64,000 nt of DNA from Kaistella sp. SH40-3 (GTDB lineage Bacteria; Bacteroidota; Bacteroidia; Flavobacteriales; Weeksellaceae): contig NZ_JAQYUS010000003.1 in the NCBI RefSeq assembly GCF_030686865.1, forward strand, positions 342,232 to 406,231. Reading direction: 5' to 3'. Of the stretch, positions 40,401-49,293 are shown piece by piece. Both the position numbers and the translations under genes were made by a program. The notes under the pieces were generated by a model that saw nothing but the letters and a program-made list of their open reading frames with translations, did no database searches and was not told the DNA's origin. The stretch's first letter is position 1; each line of letters begins with the position of its first letter.

Positions 40401-42245
40401 AATCTTCTGTGTGGCAGAAGGCCCTTGCCCAAAAGGGTAGGTAAAGCCCGTAAGCAAAGTTTTATCTACCGTTATTGTTGGGGCAATCACAACCGCTTTC
40501 ACCTCAAAAGCATAGACAGAAGTATCTGGATCATTACTGCCTATCATTACGGTTTCAGTGTAAGTACCTGGAACAGTATTATTGAATTTGAGTTTAAAAG
40601 TCTGGTTTGTAAAACCCGTCATAGGATTAATCGTGGGTTGCACTGAAACAGTAAAGCCTTGGGCACCATCAAGCAGCACCACCGCTGGGGTATCCAAAAG
40701 CAAGTTAGCCGAGCCAAGATTCTGAATGGCAAAGGTTTTTTCAACGTCTGATCCAGAAATAATTGTAGTACCGAAAGCCGTACCATCCGCTGTGGATGGA
40801 GTGGTGTCCCCATCAATTATGGTGATACTGTTACCCTGAATGTTAATGTTGGGCTCTGGCGTTCCGGTGAAGCAAGTCCATTGGAGGTCATCAACAATGA
40901 TTTGATTGTTAGTAACATTACGTAATTCAATGGTGACGTTTCCTGAAACATTGATATTATTAACACTAAAAACATGTTCTGAAAAATCATCAAATGGAAT
41001 TGAAGTTGCGACTGATATATTATTGATGAGCAATTCTACCTGTCTGTTACCACTACCTGTAAACCCCTTGTAGAGTTTTACACTGAAGTTGGCAATACCA
41101 GAGCCTATTATTGCGGAACTAATTTTACTGTTATCAGATATACGACGAAGCATTAATCCTTTTCCATTTATTCCGGAATTGTTCGAGTCTCCATCTTCAT
41201 CTCTTGCAGCAGTGTAAGTCCATAAAATTGAATTATTACCTAAAAAAGAGCCATTAGCATATTTCGTAGTAGCATTTGAATTAGAAAAATCTTCTAAAAA
41301 ACTACAAGGAGCAGCAAGTGTGGAACAACTCGTTTGTGGTTCGCCTACCAATTTATAATCGATAGTACTTCCCGAATTGGTATAGGACCAGATTTTAAAA
41401 AAATAAGGAGTATTAGGCGACAGTCCGGTGGCCGTGAAACCTTGTATTCCTTTCGCGACATTTTGAACATTTGCACCATTTGCTATTGGGGTTCCATCAG
41501 CAGGATTGGTGATCTCAGCAAAAGAAACAGCACTCCATTTAATCAAATAACCGTCGGGAACAGTCGCCCCCACTCCATCAATCCAGGACAGCGCAATACT
41601 TGAATGAGTGGCAGTACCACAAGAGAAATTAGTCGGAAAATTGGAGGGTTCGGGTTTTGTTGCTGTAATTGCAGTACCTACAACTTTTATATTGTCAATC
41701 CTACTTGTTCCTCCATTTGCAACCGTAGTACCATTACCAGCACTATTAGAAGTCATAACCCATCTAACAAAGAGCGAAGACAAGTCTGAACCTGCAGCAA
41801 TAGGCAAGTTACCAATCACTCCTGAAGTAAAATTATCTGCGACCGTTATAGAACCAAATGGTAAATCATTCCATATTCCTGTCCCAATTCGATATTGTAA
41901 TTTAAAATCTTTAGGACCAGTGTCCGATGACCGTTGTTCAGATGAAATTTTAACATCACTAAAACCTTGAGTATCTACTTCAATCATCCAGTATTTAGAT
42001 CCACTTCCATCAACCCATCCACTGGCAGTAGCTGCTTTAGTTCCATTGCCACTTACATCACTTATTGTTTGAGTACAACTAAGTAATTTAAACGCATTAT
42101 TGGGGGAAAAAACATCTGGAGTTAGTACTGTACCTAAATTTGGAAAAGTCCATTGTGCTAATGTCGTTTGTGCAGATCCTTTGATAAAAAACAGCACCGC
42201 ACAGAGCACCACTATTTTATAAAAATAAGGTAAATATTTTTTCAT
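37407..42245 (-). CDS. giant T9SS-secreted protein F (1612 aa), FnIII and two choice-of-anchor D domains
   Basis: The signal peptide (about residues 1-26, ending KGSAQ) is followed by a jelly-roll domain (about 27-190) and a fibronectin-III-like domain (about 200-305, ATGLSPNTPYFFKIWSY). A second jelly roll (about 310-460) precedes two choice-of-anchor D/Hydin-like domains at about 465-590 and 705-830 (VEKTFAIQNLGSANLLL and KAFEIKNLGGEPLTIG). Another lectin-like part (about 835-1070) leads to the shared module starting near 1101 (CQCEINSGATLTV). The sorting signal is VLVTETKMKGGMVVYRDG. It is the most upstream gene of the array. No TAnnTTTG box was found in the 288-bp gap before it. Confidence 0.88.
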   Translation of the reverse strand: MKKYLPYFYKIVVLCAVLFFIKGSAQTTLAQWTFPNLGTVLTPDVFSPNNAFKLLSCTQTISDVSGNGTKAATASGWVDGSGSKYWMIEVDTQGFSDVKISSEQRSSDTGPKDFKLQYRIGTGIWNDLPFGSITVADNFTSGVIGNLPIAAGSDLSSLFVRWVMTSNSAGNGTTVANGGTSRIDNIKVVGTAITATKPEPSNFPTNFSCGTATHSSIALSWIDGVGATVPDGYLIKWSAVSFAEITNPADGTPIANGANVQNVAKGIQGFTATGLSPNTPYFFKIWSYTNSGSTIDYKLVGEPQTSCSTLAAPCSFLEDFSNSNATTKYANGSFLGNNSILWTYTAARDEDGDSNNSGINGKGLMLRRISDNSKISSAIIGSGIANFSVKLYKGFTGSGNRQVELLINNISVATSIPFDDFSEHVFSVNNINVSGNVTIELRNVTNNQIIVDDLQWTCFTGTPEPNINIQGNSITIIDGDTTPSTADGTAFGTTIISGSDVEKTFAIQNLGSANLLLDTPAVVLLDGAQGFTVSVQPTINPMTGFTNQTFKLKFNNTVPGTYTETVMIGSNDPDTSVYAFEVKAVVIAPTITVDKTLLTGFTYPFGQGPSATQKIVINGSNLSGNINVTASTDWEISTNLTYDGGNMSPWNTIDISKNASNAVTNQSIHVRLKDGLAVGNYGGAITITSPNAVTQTVALSGVVTAGVRDIKVTGNGTSITNGSVTPLGLNNTLFAGLNLGNSQTKAFEIKNLGGEPLTIGSITLSGVDATSFSIMNGPVVGKVLNQNEIATFEIKFEPTTIGTKNATVSIDNNDPNDYSYLFAVRGGATYCSSSGELVVARQDFEISPAIPVLNYTLNTFGVILPGPNTGFSSGKSLSTDAPKTNNLYSEGARGYRIQGADPISQTPSGVRLTFDNVNTSAYTDISLSFKVAGFSLGSASNGMDDLNAANESTSIHDDKLDYVLVEISPDGGVTWYQQAKVVSGQLNLPWSFGSAGTVAGSRIYNADNNLTYFNSTSANRYSAINVTDLPAVSNLKVRISAQNNALNESWILDDVRLTSTGLVPKVWNGSAWLPSLPQPSDKAIINADYHSGTNGSFKVCQCEINSGATLTVGGNTEVKVSDFLNNNGNVVVESDGNFIQTNETDTNSGMGTFKVLRKLNLSATREQYNYLTSPTQGTSLKDIYKDAVGNAVNVPFILYHNEATNKFLNSSGVYIKGRALAVKEPTTATFATSVMTAAFMGQPANGSFNYNLVNSSFADPNRGYNLIGNPYPSNIDLIKFYADNSTAGNLSPTFYFWDHTANTQTVQMGDLYNGLAYANFNAATPTGTGTPTKAFGDPGAAGLKFPTRYVKVAQGFMAKVNNTPTFNVTFSNSSRKADSAEGFFGKGKSVENETPVDRYWLNLITPANLASNIAVVYFEEGNDAFTKDDSRSMGGSDAIYSLVENEKVSINGKSSFTLIDQVDLGTSHFSAGTYTIAIDKAEGVFANGQNIYLKDHQTGTVTNLTESNYTFEASPGETAGRFQIVYRSETVLVTETKMKGGMVVYRDGNDFVIKSPKTLASVEAYDLSGKLIMVLKPISKKAVLDASKITNGIYVLKITSTSGEVTTQKIAR

Positions 42246-42509
42246 GATTGTGTGTTTTTGAAAGATAAAATTACATCTTTTTTATAAAACAACAATCACT
42301 TCAAGAATTTAAGTAGTTAATTATCAAAAACTTAATCTTAAAAACCACTTACAACTCTAGATTTAAGATTAATAAAACCTTATCTTTATTTTAGTTTTCC
42401 AAAACACCAATAAAACTAAAGATAATCATATAAAAGACTCATTCAAACTTCCAACTCTGATACCTCGAAACTCGAACTACTCACACGCATCCATCTCAAA
42501 TAATTCTCT

Positions 42510-42517
42510 TATTTTTG
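42510..42517 (+). promoter_or_regulatory. putative promoter of lplA, -7 box
   Basis: TATTTTTG matches TAnnTTTG, 16 nt before the ATG, giving a very short leader. Confidence 0.5.
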
Positions 42518-42533
42518 CACCAAAGAAAAACCT

Positions 42534-43517
42534 ATGCTCCTCATCGACTCCCCTTCCCACAACGCATATTTCAACATTGCCTCTGAAGAATATCTACTTC
42601 ATAAATTTCCCACTGAAGATATCTTTTTATTGTATGTAAATGCTCCCTCGATTATTGTCGGGAAATTTCAGAATACCCTGGCAGAAATTAATCTGGATTA
42701 TGTGACGGAAAAAGAAATTAAGGTGGTACGAAGAATGTCTGGTGGCGGTACCGTGTACCACGATTTAGGCAACCTTAATTTTTCGTTTCATACCCTTTTG
42801 GGTCAGAATGACTTTGGTGATTTCTCCTTTTTTACACAACCCGTATTAAATGTACTCAATCAATTAGGCGTACCCGCCGTTTTACAAGGTCGAAACGATT
42901 TGTTGGTCGACGGTAAAAAATTCAGCGGAAACGCTAAACTCGCCCGTCATGGGAAAATGATTCAGCATGGTACCATCCTCCTCGATTCTGAAATGGAAGT
43001 TTTAGGGGAAGCCTTAAAAGTGAATCCTTTAAAATTCATCGACAAAGCCATTAAATCAACCCGTTCGCGAGTGACCAACCTCATCAATTATTTACCGAAA
43101 GAAACCACTACAGCCGATCTTAAACAATTGCTTACCGAGGAGATTATGAAAAATAATCCCGATGCCAAACGTTATGAATTAACAGAAGAAGATCTGCAGG
43201 GCATTCAACAACTTATGACCGAAAAGTATGAAACTTGGGACTGGAATTTCGGTTTTTCACCCAATTATAATTTCAAGAAAGCCATTAAAATTCCGGCGGG
43301 TTTTATTGAAGTGCATCTCGATGTGGAGCACGGCATGATTCAAAAAGCAAAAATATTCGGAGACTTCTTTGCCTCGAAACCAATTGAGGAACTGGAAGAA
43401 CTGCTGATTGGCAAGAAACATGAAATTACGAATCTGAAAGAACTTTTTTCTACAATTGATTTAACAGAGTTTTTTGGAAAAGTAACTTTGGAGGAAGTGT
43501 TGGAAGGGTTTAAATAA
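42534..43517 (+). CDS. lplA: lipoate-protein ligase A
   Basis: A 327-residue cytoplasmic enzyme that activates lipoate with ATP and attaches it to lysines of E2 and GcvH proteins. The N-terminal catalytic domain shows the family motifs RRMSGGGTVYHDLGNLNFSF (about residues 65-84), GRNDLLVDGKKFSGNA (about 122-137, with the catalytic Lys in KKFSG) and HGTILLD (about 148-154). A C-terminal accessory domain spans about 245-327, so the length matches full bidomain LplA. It stands alone, divergent from the secreted-protein array. It is a housekeeping gene with a promoter box immediately upstream. Confidence 0.95.
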   Translation: MLLIDSPSHNAYFNIASEEYLLHKFPTEDIFLLYVNAPSIIVGKFQNTLAEINLDYVTEKEIKVVRRMSGGGTVYHDLGNLNFSFHTLLGQNDFGDFSFFTQPVLNVLNQLGVPAVLQGRNDLLVDGKKFSGNAKLARHGKMIQHGTILLDSEMEVLGEALKVNPLKFIDKAIKSTRSRVTNLINYLPKETTTADLKQLLTEEIMKNNPDAKRYELTEEDLQGIQQLMTEKYETWDWNFGFSPNYNFKKAIKIPAGFIEVHLDVEHGMIQKAKIFGDFFASKPIEELEELLIGKKHEITNLKELFSTIDLTEFFGKVTLEEVLEGFK

Positions 43518-43537
43518 AGGTTTTGATTGAGTAAAAA

Positions 43538-43735
43538 GATCCAATCTTGAAATCGAAGATTCGAAGATTCAAATAAAAATATAATATAATATAAGAGAGT
43601 CAATTTTGGTTCTTTTGCTTCAAGACAAACCATTTCTAATGGTTCGCTGATTCCATTAATAATAAAAGATTGAAGCAAAAGAAATTAATATTAAAATTAG
43701 TTTTAAATCACGTAGCTTCGACAGGCTCAGCCACC
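43538..43735. repeat. dispersed AT-rich repeat (GAAATCGAAGATTCGA / CAAAAGAAATTAA family)
   Basis: The stretch begins CAATCTTGAAATCGAAGATTCG and later contains TTCTTTTGCTTCAAGACAAA and GCAAAAGAAATTAATATTAAAA. It ends with AAATCACGTAGCTTCGACAGG and GGCTCAGCCACC. Related copies lie near 49040 and 57551, and a partial one at 43940. The arms TTTTGCTTCAA and TTGAAGCAAAA are complementary and can fold into a stem. No gene is present; the minus-strand frame here is repeat-derived. Confidence 0.6.
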
Positions 43736-43836
43736 AGGAGGTCTTAATTAAATTAACCAATATCGACTTAGGAGACTTTTGCGTAAATAAAAATTGTAAT
43801 TTCTTCCACATAAATTACCTAACTTATAGCCGCATA

Positions 43837-43919
43837 AAAATCCCCACTGTTTGAGTGGCGGCAAAACATCTCATTCATAAAAACCCATCAAATTTCCGCC
43901 CGAGTTTGGGGATTTTGTT
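43837..43919. repeat. imperfect long inverted repeat
   Basis: AAAATCCCCACTG...GTGGCGG on the left is answered by CCGCCCGAGTTTGGGGATTTT on the right across a short AT-rich loop. The outer arms ATCCCCA/TGGGGAT are perfect. It looks like a decayed REP- or MITE-like hairpin. Confidence 0.5.
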
Positions 43920-43939
43920 AAAGAAATTTCAATTTTTTA

Positions 43940-44120
43940 GCAAAAGAATCCAGTCTTGAACTTTTGTTTCTTTTGTTTCAAGACAAAAGAAATTAACAAG
44001 AAAATAAAAGTCTTTTTTTGTCAGCCTAAATAGTGAAAGATTTTTTTCAACTCTGAATCAGAATCCACCCCAAAAAACCTCCCACCCTTTTTCATGCTGA
44101 GTTCGTCGAAGTAAGGGTCG
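43940..44120. repeat. further dispersed repeat fragments
   Basis: AAAAGAATCCAGTCTTGAAC and AGACAAAAGAAATTAACA (43981-43998) belong to the family seen at 43538. Near 44097-44118, TGCTGAGTTCGTCGAAGTAA is the complementary arm of the GCTTCGACAGGCTCAGC sequence at 43713, a common REP-like motif. Confidence 0.5.
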
Positions 44121-44344
44121 GCAAAAGAATGTTTCGGAAATTTTGATAAAAATCTTTTTGATCAGCACATTTCAAATCGCCTCAATCATTTTCGGGAAAT
44201 TTTAAACCTTATGAATTCCTCACGAAGCACTCATTTTACATCAATTAAAACATAATAATATAGCCTCTCTTATTGTTACGACAGGATTCCTTTAAATTAT
44301 TTTCATTTCTGTTAATAAAATACACATTTACTTACCAAAACCTT

Positions 44345-44352
44345 TATATTTG
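44345..44352 (+). promoter_or_regulatory. putative promoter of the M4 protease gene, -7 box
   Basis: TATATTTG matches TAnnTTTG, 18 nt before the ATG at 44371. It overlaps the upstream TTG that would otherwise extend the frame, which argues for the ATG start. Confidence 0.6.
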
Positions 44353-44370
44353 TCACAAATCAATGTATTT

Positions 44371-46929
44371 ATGAAAAGACTATTATTTTCCGCTTTGTCT
44401 TTGTCTTTTGTTTACGGTTTTTCACAGGAATCGCAACAATTAGTAAAGTTAAAGCAACAAGGCAATGCTACTGTTAGCATCAGCAAAAGCACTTCTAACC
44501 CCAATTTTATACGATTCGAAAATCCAGGCGGACTTCAACTGAAATCAGCGCAAACGAATGCCAAAGTAGAAGAGTTTTTAAAAACCAACTTTAACGCATT
44601 TAATTTGCAATCAGAAAAGGATATGGTTTTTGTGGAAGCAAGAACAGACAATTATGGCTTGAAGAATGTCATTTACAGACAGGTTTTTAAAGGCGTTCCA
44701 GTTTATGATGGTCTTTTGAAATTTCATTTTAATGAAAAAGAACAACTAACTTCCATTAACGGAAATACCATTTCTGCAATTAAAGTCAATACAATTCCGA
44801 CCGTTTCTCAAACTGAAGCAGCGGTCATTGCGAAGAATTTAGTAGCCGGGCAGGAACTCAATCTTTCAGGTGATCCTTTACAAATTGGTAAAAACAATCT
44901 TTTAATATTTCCAAAAAACCTGGTACAGGGCGGACAGGTAAGTTCTTATCTCGCCTATGAAGTTGAAGTCACCAACCAAAACGATGTTAGAGAATTCTTA
45001 TTCATCGATGCCCATACAGGAGAACTGGTAGAGCAATTTACCGGCATCCATCCTATCGATAGAAAATTGTATGAAAAAAGCCGTACTGCGGCGAACCTCA
45101 AATGGAAAGAAGGGGATGCGTTTCCAGGAACTTTAGATAAATGGCAACAAAGTGAAGTCATTACTTCTGAACATGTGTATAATTTCTTCAAGAACGCATT
45201 TAATTATACCTCCTTTAATAACGCAGATGCCTCGATGATTACCGTGAACAATGATCCCAATATTTCTTGTCCTAACGCTAACTGGAATGGAGTCACTGCT
45301 AACTACTGTACAGGAACTGCATCTGATGATGTGGTAGCACACGAGTGGGGACATGCTTACACCGAATACACGAGTGGCTTAATTTACCAGTACCAGTCAG
45401 GAGCACTGAATGAATCGTACTCCGACGTGTGGGGCGAAACCATCGATTTACTAAACGGTTATGATGACGATGGCGAAAATTTAGATATCAGAACCACCAC
45501 CACTTGCTCAGGCACCCAACGTTGGAAAATGGGTGAAAAAGCAACTGCTTTTGGAAGTCCAATCCGGGACATGTGGAATCCGAACTGTAATAATAATGCC
45601 GGTCGTGTTTTAGATACTGGTTATTATTTCTGCGGCACAACTGACTCCGGAGGTGTACATCAAAACTCTGGGGTAACCAATCATTTATATGCTTTGTTGG
45701 TCGATGGCGGCACCTATAATGGCTATACGATTTCTGGAATTGGCTTTGTTAAGGCAGCCCATTTATGGTGGAGAGCCCAAAAGAATTATTTGACACCAAC
45801 CAGCGATTTTGCTATTTTCGCAGATGCCCTAGAAGCCGCAGCGACGGATTTAATCGGCATCAATTTACAAGGTTTATCAACAAGCAACGTACCGGCAGGA
45901 TTAAGCGGGGAATCCTGGTCAGCCAGTGATATTCAAAATCTTCAAAACGCCCTACTTTCGGTACAGTTAAGAATGTCACCAAACACGCAATGTAATTATC
46001 AACCGATTTTGAAAGCAACTCCGGCATTGTGTGACGCTTCTACAATGGGTGCAATATTTACAGAAACATGGGAAAATGGTTTAGGAAACTGGACGGTTTC
46101 TAATGTACCAACCAATCCATCATCTTGGGAACAAAGAAACTGGATGGTGCAATCTAATTTACCAAAAGGAAGAACAGGTAAAGGTATTTTTGGGGCCGAT
46201 CCCGTCAATGGAAATTGCACCACCAGTATGCAAAACGGAATTCTGCGTTTAGACAGTCCTTTAATCACTTTCCCAACTTTTACTGCTGGCAAATACGAAA
46301 TGGCATTTAACCATTATGTTGCAACAGAAGCAAAATGGGATGGTGGAAATATCAAGTACAGTTTAAATGGCGGAGACTGGAAGTTGCTGCCGAGAACTGC
46401 TTTCACTCAAAATCCATACAATACCACGCTAGACGGCTCTTCCCAAAGCGACAATCCACTCAAAGGGCAGGTTGCATTTAGCGGAACTGATGGGGGCTCA
46501 TTAATGGGAAGTTGGGGACAAAGCGTCATCGACTTGTCAAAAATTGGCGTTAATTCCGGTGCAAATATCAAGTTCAGATTCGAAATGGCGACAGATGGCT
46601 GCAACGGCAACGACGGTTGGTATCTAGACGAAATCTACGTTTACAACTGTACAGAACCCTTGCTTGCGGTAAGCAACTCTTCCTTGAAAAATGGATTACA
46701 GGTCTTCCCGAATCCAACTTCAGGAGTACTGACTATTCAAAACAACAGTCAGTTAAAACTAAATACCGTGCAGGTTTATTCGATGACAGGACAGCTGATC
46801 AAGAGTTTTAAAGTAGAGAATTCTATGAAGAATACCACCATCGACTTAAGTGCTTTTGCAAAAGGAACGTATATCGTAAAAGTAAATTCTGACAAAGAAA
46901 GCAGCAACATAAAAGTGATTAAGAATTAA
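44371..46929 (+). CDS. secreted M4 (thermolysin-like) metalloprotease with type A T9SS signal
   Basis: An 852-residue zinc endopeptidase. The signal peptide (MKRLLFSALSLSFVYGFSQ) is followed by an FTP/PepSY-type propeptide to about residue 230. The catalytic domain carries HEWGH at about 324-328 and the third zinc ligand in GALNESYSD (about 347-352). GGVHQNSGVTNHLY follows, with the conserved active-site His region. After the peptidase comes a jelly-roll/MAM-like domain (about 570-765). The C-terminus (LQVFPNPTSGVLTI, VQVYSMTGQLI, GTYIVKV) is a canonical type A sorting signal. The start is moved from a TTG seven codons upstream. It is likely an extracellular or surface protease for protein degradation. 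Confidence 0.93.
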   Translation: MKRLLFSALSLSFVYGFSQESQQLVKLKQQGNATVSISKSTSNPNFIRFENPGGLQLKSAQTNAKVEEFLKTNFNAFNLQSEKDMVFVEARTDNYGLKNVIYRQVFKGVPVYDGLLKFHFNEKEQLTSINGNTISAIKVNTIPTVSQTEAAVIAKNLVAGQELNLSGDPLQIGKNNLLIFPKNLVQGGQVSSYLAYEVEVTNQNDVREFLFIDAHTGELVEQFTGIHPIDRKLYEKSRTAANLKWKEGDAFPGTLDKWQQSEVITSEHVYNFFKNAFNYTSFNNADASMITVNNDPNISCPNANWNGVTANYCTGTASDDVVAHEWGHAYTEYTSGLIYQYQSGALNESYSDVWGETIDLLNGYDDDGENLDIRTTTTCSGTQRWKMGEKATAFGSPIRDMWNPNCNNNAGRVLDTGYYFCGTTDSGGVHQNSGVTNHLYALLVDGGTYNGYTISGIGFVKAAHLWWRAQKNYLTPTSDFAIFADALEAAATDLIGINLQGLSTSNVPAGLSGESWSASDIQNLQNALLSVQLRMSPNTQCNYQPILKATPALCDASTMGAIFTETWENGLGNWTVSNVPTNPSSWEQRNWMVQSNLPKGRTGKGIFGADPVNGNCTTSMQNGILRLDSPLITFPTFTAGKYEMAFNHYVATEAKWDGGNIKYSLNGGDWKLLPRTAFTQNPYNTTLDGSSQSDNPLKGQVAFSGTDGGSLMGSWGQSVIDLSKIGVNSGANIKFRFEMATDGCNGNDGWYLDEIYVYNCTEPLLAVSNSSLKNGLQVFPNPTSGVLTIQNNSQLKLNTVQVYSMTGQLIKSFKVENSMKNTTIDLSAFAKGTYIVKVNSDKESSNIKVIKN

Positions 46930-46962
46930 AGGGTTACTTAAAAAAATAATCATCGTTATAAC

Positions 46963-46997
46963 AATCCGGGAGAGTTTACTTTTCCGGATTTTTTTTG
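46963..46997 (+). terminator. Rho-independent terminator of the protease gene
   Basis: Arms AATCCGG/CCGGATT around a 14-nt loop, followed by eight T, 34 nt after the stop codon. Confidence 0.85.
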
Positions 46998-47170
46998 TGA
47001 ACCAGTAACCCGATGAAGAACCAAGTAAAACACCCTAATAAAGAAAACAAATTCATCACAAAAAAAACACTAAACACACAGAATCGCTAATTCCCCTCCC
47101 CCTGGAAAGGGATCCGAAAGGGGTGGATGGTCCAGCAGTCATCCAGACAACCAACCACTATTCATCAAAC

Positions 47171-47200
47171 AAAGAAAGCCACGGAATCGTGGCTTTCTTT
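47171..47200 (-). terminator. Rho-independent terminator of the OmpA-family gene
   Basis: AAAGAAAGCCACG/CGTGGCTTTCTTT is a near-perfect hairpin with T-rich ends on both strands, 22 nt after the stop of the minus-strand gene. Confidence 0.85.
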
Positions 47201-47222
47201 AGAATCTTAAAACATAAAAATA

Positions 47223-48653
47223 TTATTTTGCTTCAAAATAAACTCTTCTGTTTGCTCTGTTTTTCCATTCCGGACATTTGCTCGCTGGGTTACATTCCGG
47301 ATATTTAAGGTTGGTCTCACCTCTTCCTATCGCATCAAGTTTACCTGAACTTACGCCATTTTGGATCAAATAATTTTTAACGTTATTGGCTCTTCTTTCA
47401 GAAAGTTTCTGATTATAAACAGCACTACCTGAAGTATCCGTTCCACCGATCACGTTGTAGGCTCCAGCAGAAGAATTGATATAGTTGGCCGCATTATTAA
47501 GGATAGGCGTATTGGACGGTAAAATGCGGTCAGAATTCAAATCAAATTCAATTCCTTCCAGCACTCTGGCATTATCACCTACCACTGATGAAGCGTTCAT
47601 AGGACAACCATTGTTTTCAACAGGTCCCGGAACAGTAACACATTTGTCGTATAAATCAATAACACCATCTAAATCGATATCCAATGCTACACCAGCACCA
47701 TCAACTCTCGCTCCGGCAGGAGTATCCAATTGTCTATCCCAGTCATCACACACCCCATCGTTGTCTGCATCACCTGATTTACACACTTCAACATCATCGA
47801 TTTTAGCAGCCAATACATCCGCTCTGTAATACATTTCCTGCAATGGATCATGCCAGAATAAGTGAGAAGCATGTTTTCCTAAATTCAAGGTAGCACCTAA
47901 AGTCAAATTGAAGAAATTATCTGACGAGTTATCATTTACTGATCTTCGAGCACCGTCGAAAGTATCATCTCCGGTATATACATACATTCCTCTTGCTTCA
48001 AGATCTAAAGAGCGGGACGCACGGAATTTTAAACCTGCACCGGCCTGTCCGAACAGACTTCCAAGTTTGAAAGGTTTCACTTCTTTCACCAATTGTTGGT
48101 TATAAGCTGGACCAGCATTTTGACGGTAGGCTTTGTAAGCCAAAGTGCCAACACCTGCATATCCGTGTAAAGCCCAGCGGTATGGAGATTTGTTATCCAC
48201 TCTTCTCAACAGGTTAGAAAAATTCACATCACCTAAGATCGATATCGCATCGTACTGCGTTCTTGCTCCATCACCACTTAACGAAGCCACATTATCTTTA
48301 GTGTTCACAAACCCTTGTCTTGTTTCTCCTCTGTCGTACTGTAATTTCAAACCGAAAGCGTGCGTAATTGCTTTGTCAACACTAAAATATGCTGAGTATC
48401 CGATAAGGTTTTTACCCGCTCCAAATTCTTTAAGAGAATTCAAATCAGCGGAATGCATCAACGGAATACCTGCCCCTGCAGAAATTGCCCAGTCATTGAA
48501 TCGTTTTGATTCCTGAGTGAAAGTGGAAACATCTGCAGACCCGGAGGTATATGCATTGGGATAATTACCTGTAGAACTCTGTATTGAATCCTGCGCAAAT
48601 ACGGCTGTCGGTAAAATTACCGCTAATGCCAAACTTGTTAAATTTAATTTCAT
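47223..48653 (-). CDS. OmpA-family outer membrane protein with TSP type-3 repeats
   Basis: A 476-residue protein. The signal peptide (cleavage near VFAQ, residue 21) is followed by a beta-barrel of about 250 residues. Calcium-binding thrombospondin type-3 repeats at about 290-345 include DADNDGVCDDWD and DIDLDGVIDLYDKC. The peptidoglycan-binding OmpA domain occupies about 365-476 (IEFDLNSDRILP, LSERRANNVKNYLI, NRRVYFEAK). It anchors the outer membrane to the cell wall and is usually among the most abundant Flavobacteria membrane proteins. The gene is monocistronic, convergent with the protease gene, and has a strong terminator. Confidence 0.95.
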   Translation of the reverse strand: MKLNLTSLALAVILPTAVFAQDSIQSSTGNYPNAYTSGSADVSTFTQESKRFNDWAISAGAGIPLMHSADLNSLKEFGAGKNLIGYSAYFSVDKAITHAFGLKLQYDRGETRQGFVNTKDNVASLSGDGARTQYDAISILGDVNFSNLLRRVDNKSPYRWALHGYAGVGTLAYKAYRQNAGPAYNQQLVKEVKPFKLGSLFGQAGAGLKFRASRSLDLEARGMYVYTGDDTFDGARRSVNDNSSDNFFNLTLGATLNLGKHASHLFWHDPLQEMYYRADVLAAKIDDVEVCKSGDADNDGVCDDWDRQLDTPAGARVDGAGVALDIDLDGVIDLYDKCVTVPGPVENNGCPMNASSVVGDNARVLEGIEFDLNSDRILPSNTPILNNAANYINSSAGAYNVIGGTDTSGSAVYNQKLSERRANNVKNYLIQNGVSSGKLDAIGRGETNLKYPECNPASKCPEWKNRANRRVYFEAK

Positions 48654-49039
48654 ATCTAAATTATTTATTAATTTCTATTTTACTGCCCTTGTAAGGATCC
48701 TATTTTAATTTTTAAAGGCGCCTAACCCACTTTCAAGTTCTATGCCAATTTGTGTTAAAAATCAAAATAAATTCATAACAACAAGAGAAATAAAAGAGAT
48801 ATACAGACTATTCTTAAAAGAAGGAAAAGCGACATATTTCTTTTTTTTTAAAAGTCCAAAACCCCATGTAGTGAAACGATGCAAGAAAAAATGACAGCTT
48901 TCGGGATACTCATTTTTTAATGGGTGAAAATTTCAATCACAAAAGCAACAAAAGTTTTTTTTCACTTGTAAGAGGTTAAACGTTCAAAAAAGGAGTAATA
49001 CACAATATAGTCTTCGATACAAAAGGTTTTCATTTTTTA

Positions 49040-49085
49040 GTTCTTTTGTCTTGAAATCGGAGATTCGACGTCGTCAAACAAAAGA
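49040..49085. repeat. dispersed repeat copy (CTTTTGTCTTGAAATCGGAG)
   Basis: TTCTTTTGTCTTGAAATCGG followed by AGATTCGACG, then CAAACAAAAGAACTT. It matches the start of the copy at 57551 almost exactly. The outer parts AGTTCTTTTG and CAAAAGAACT can pair. Confidence 0.6.
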
Positions 49086-49267
49086 ACTTCCCCGCTCTCC
49101 CCAGCATATTAACTTCGGAGCATTTATAGACTGTACCCGTATTCATCTGCCAGAGTAATACTCTCTTCTTAAAAAAAATGCACCTCCCAAAAATAAGGCT
49201 CCTGAGTCGGGAGACTTTGGAACTTTGTTTTAGAAATATAATAATTATGAAGAGAGAGTTTATTATG

Positions 49268-49293
49268 GCTCAAAGTCAGAGACTTTGTGCAGC
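49268..49293 (+). repeat. solitary REP hairpin, distant copy
   Basis: GCTCAAAGTCAGAGACTTTG followed by TGCAGC. It is the same 26-bp unit found in the arrays around the RAYT gene 13 kb away, with GTGCAGC in place of GCGCAGC. Confidence 0.8.
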
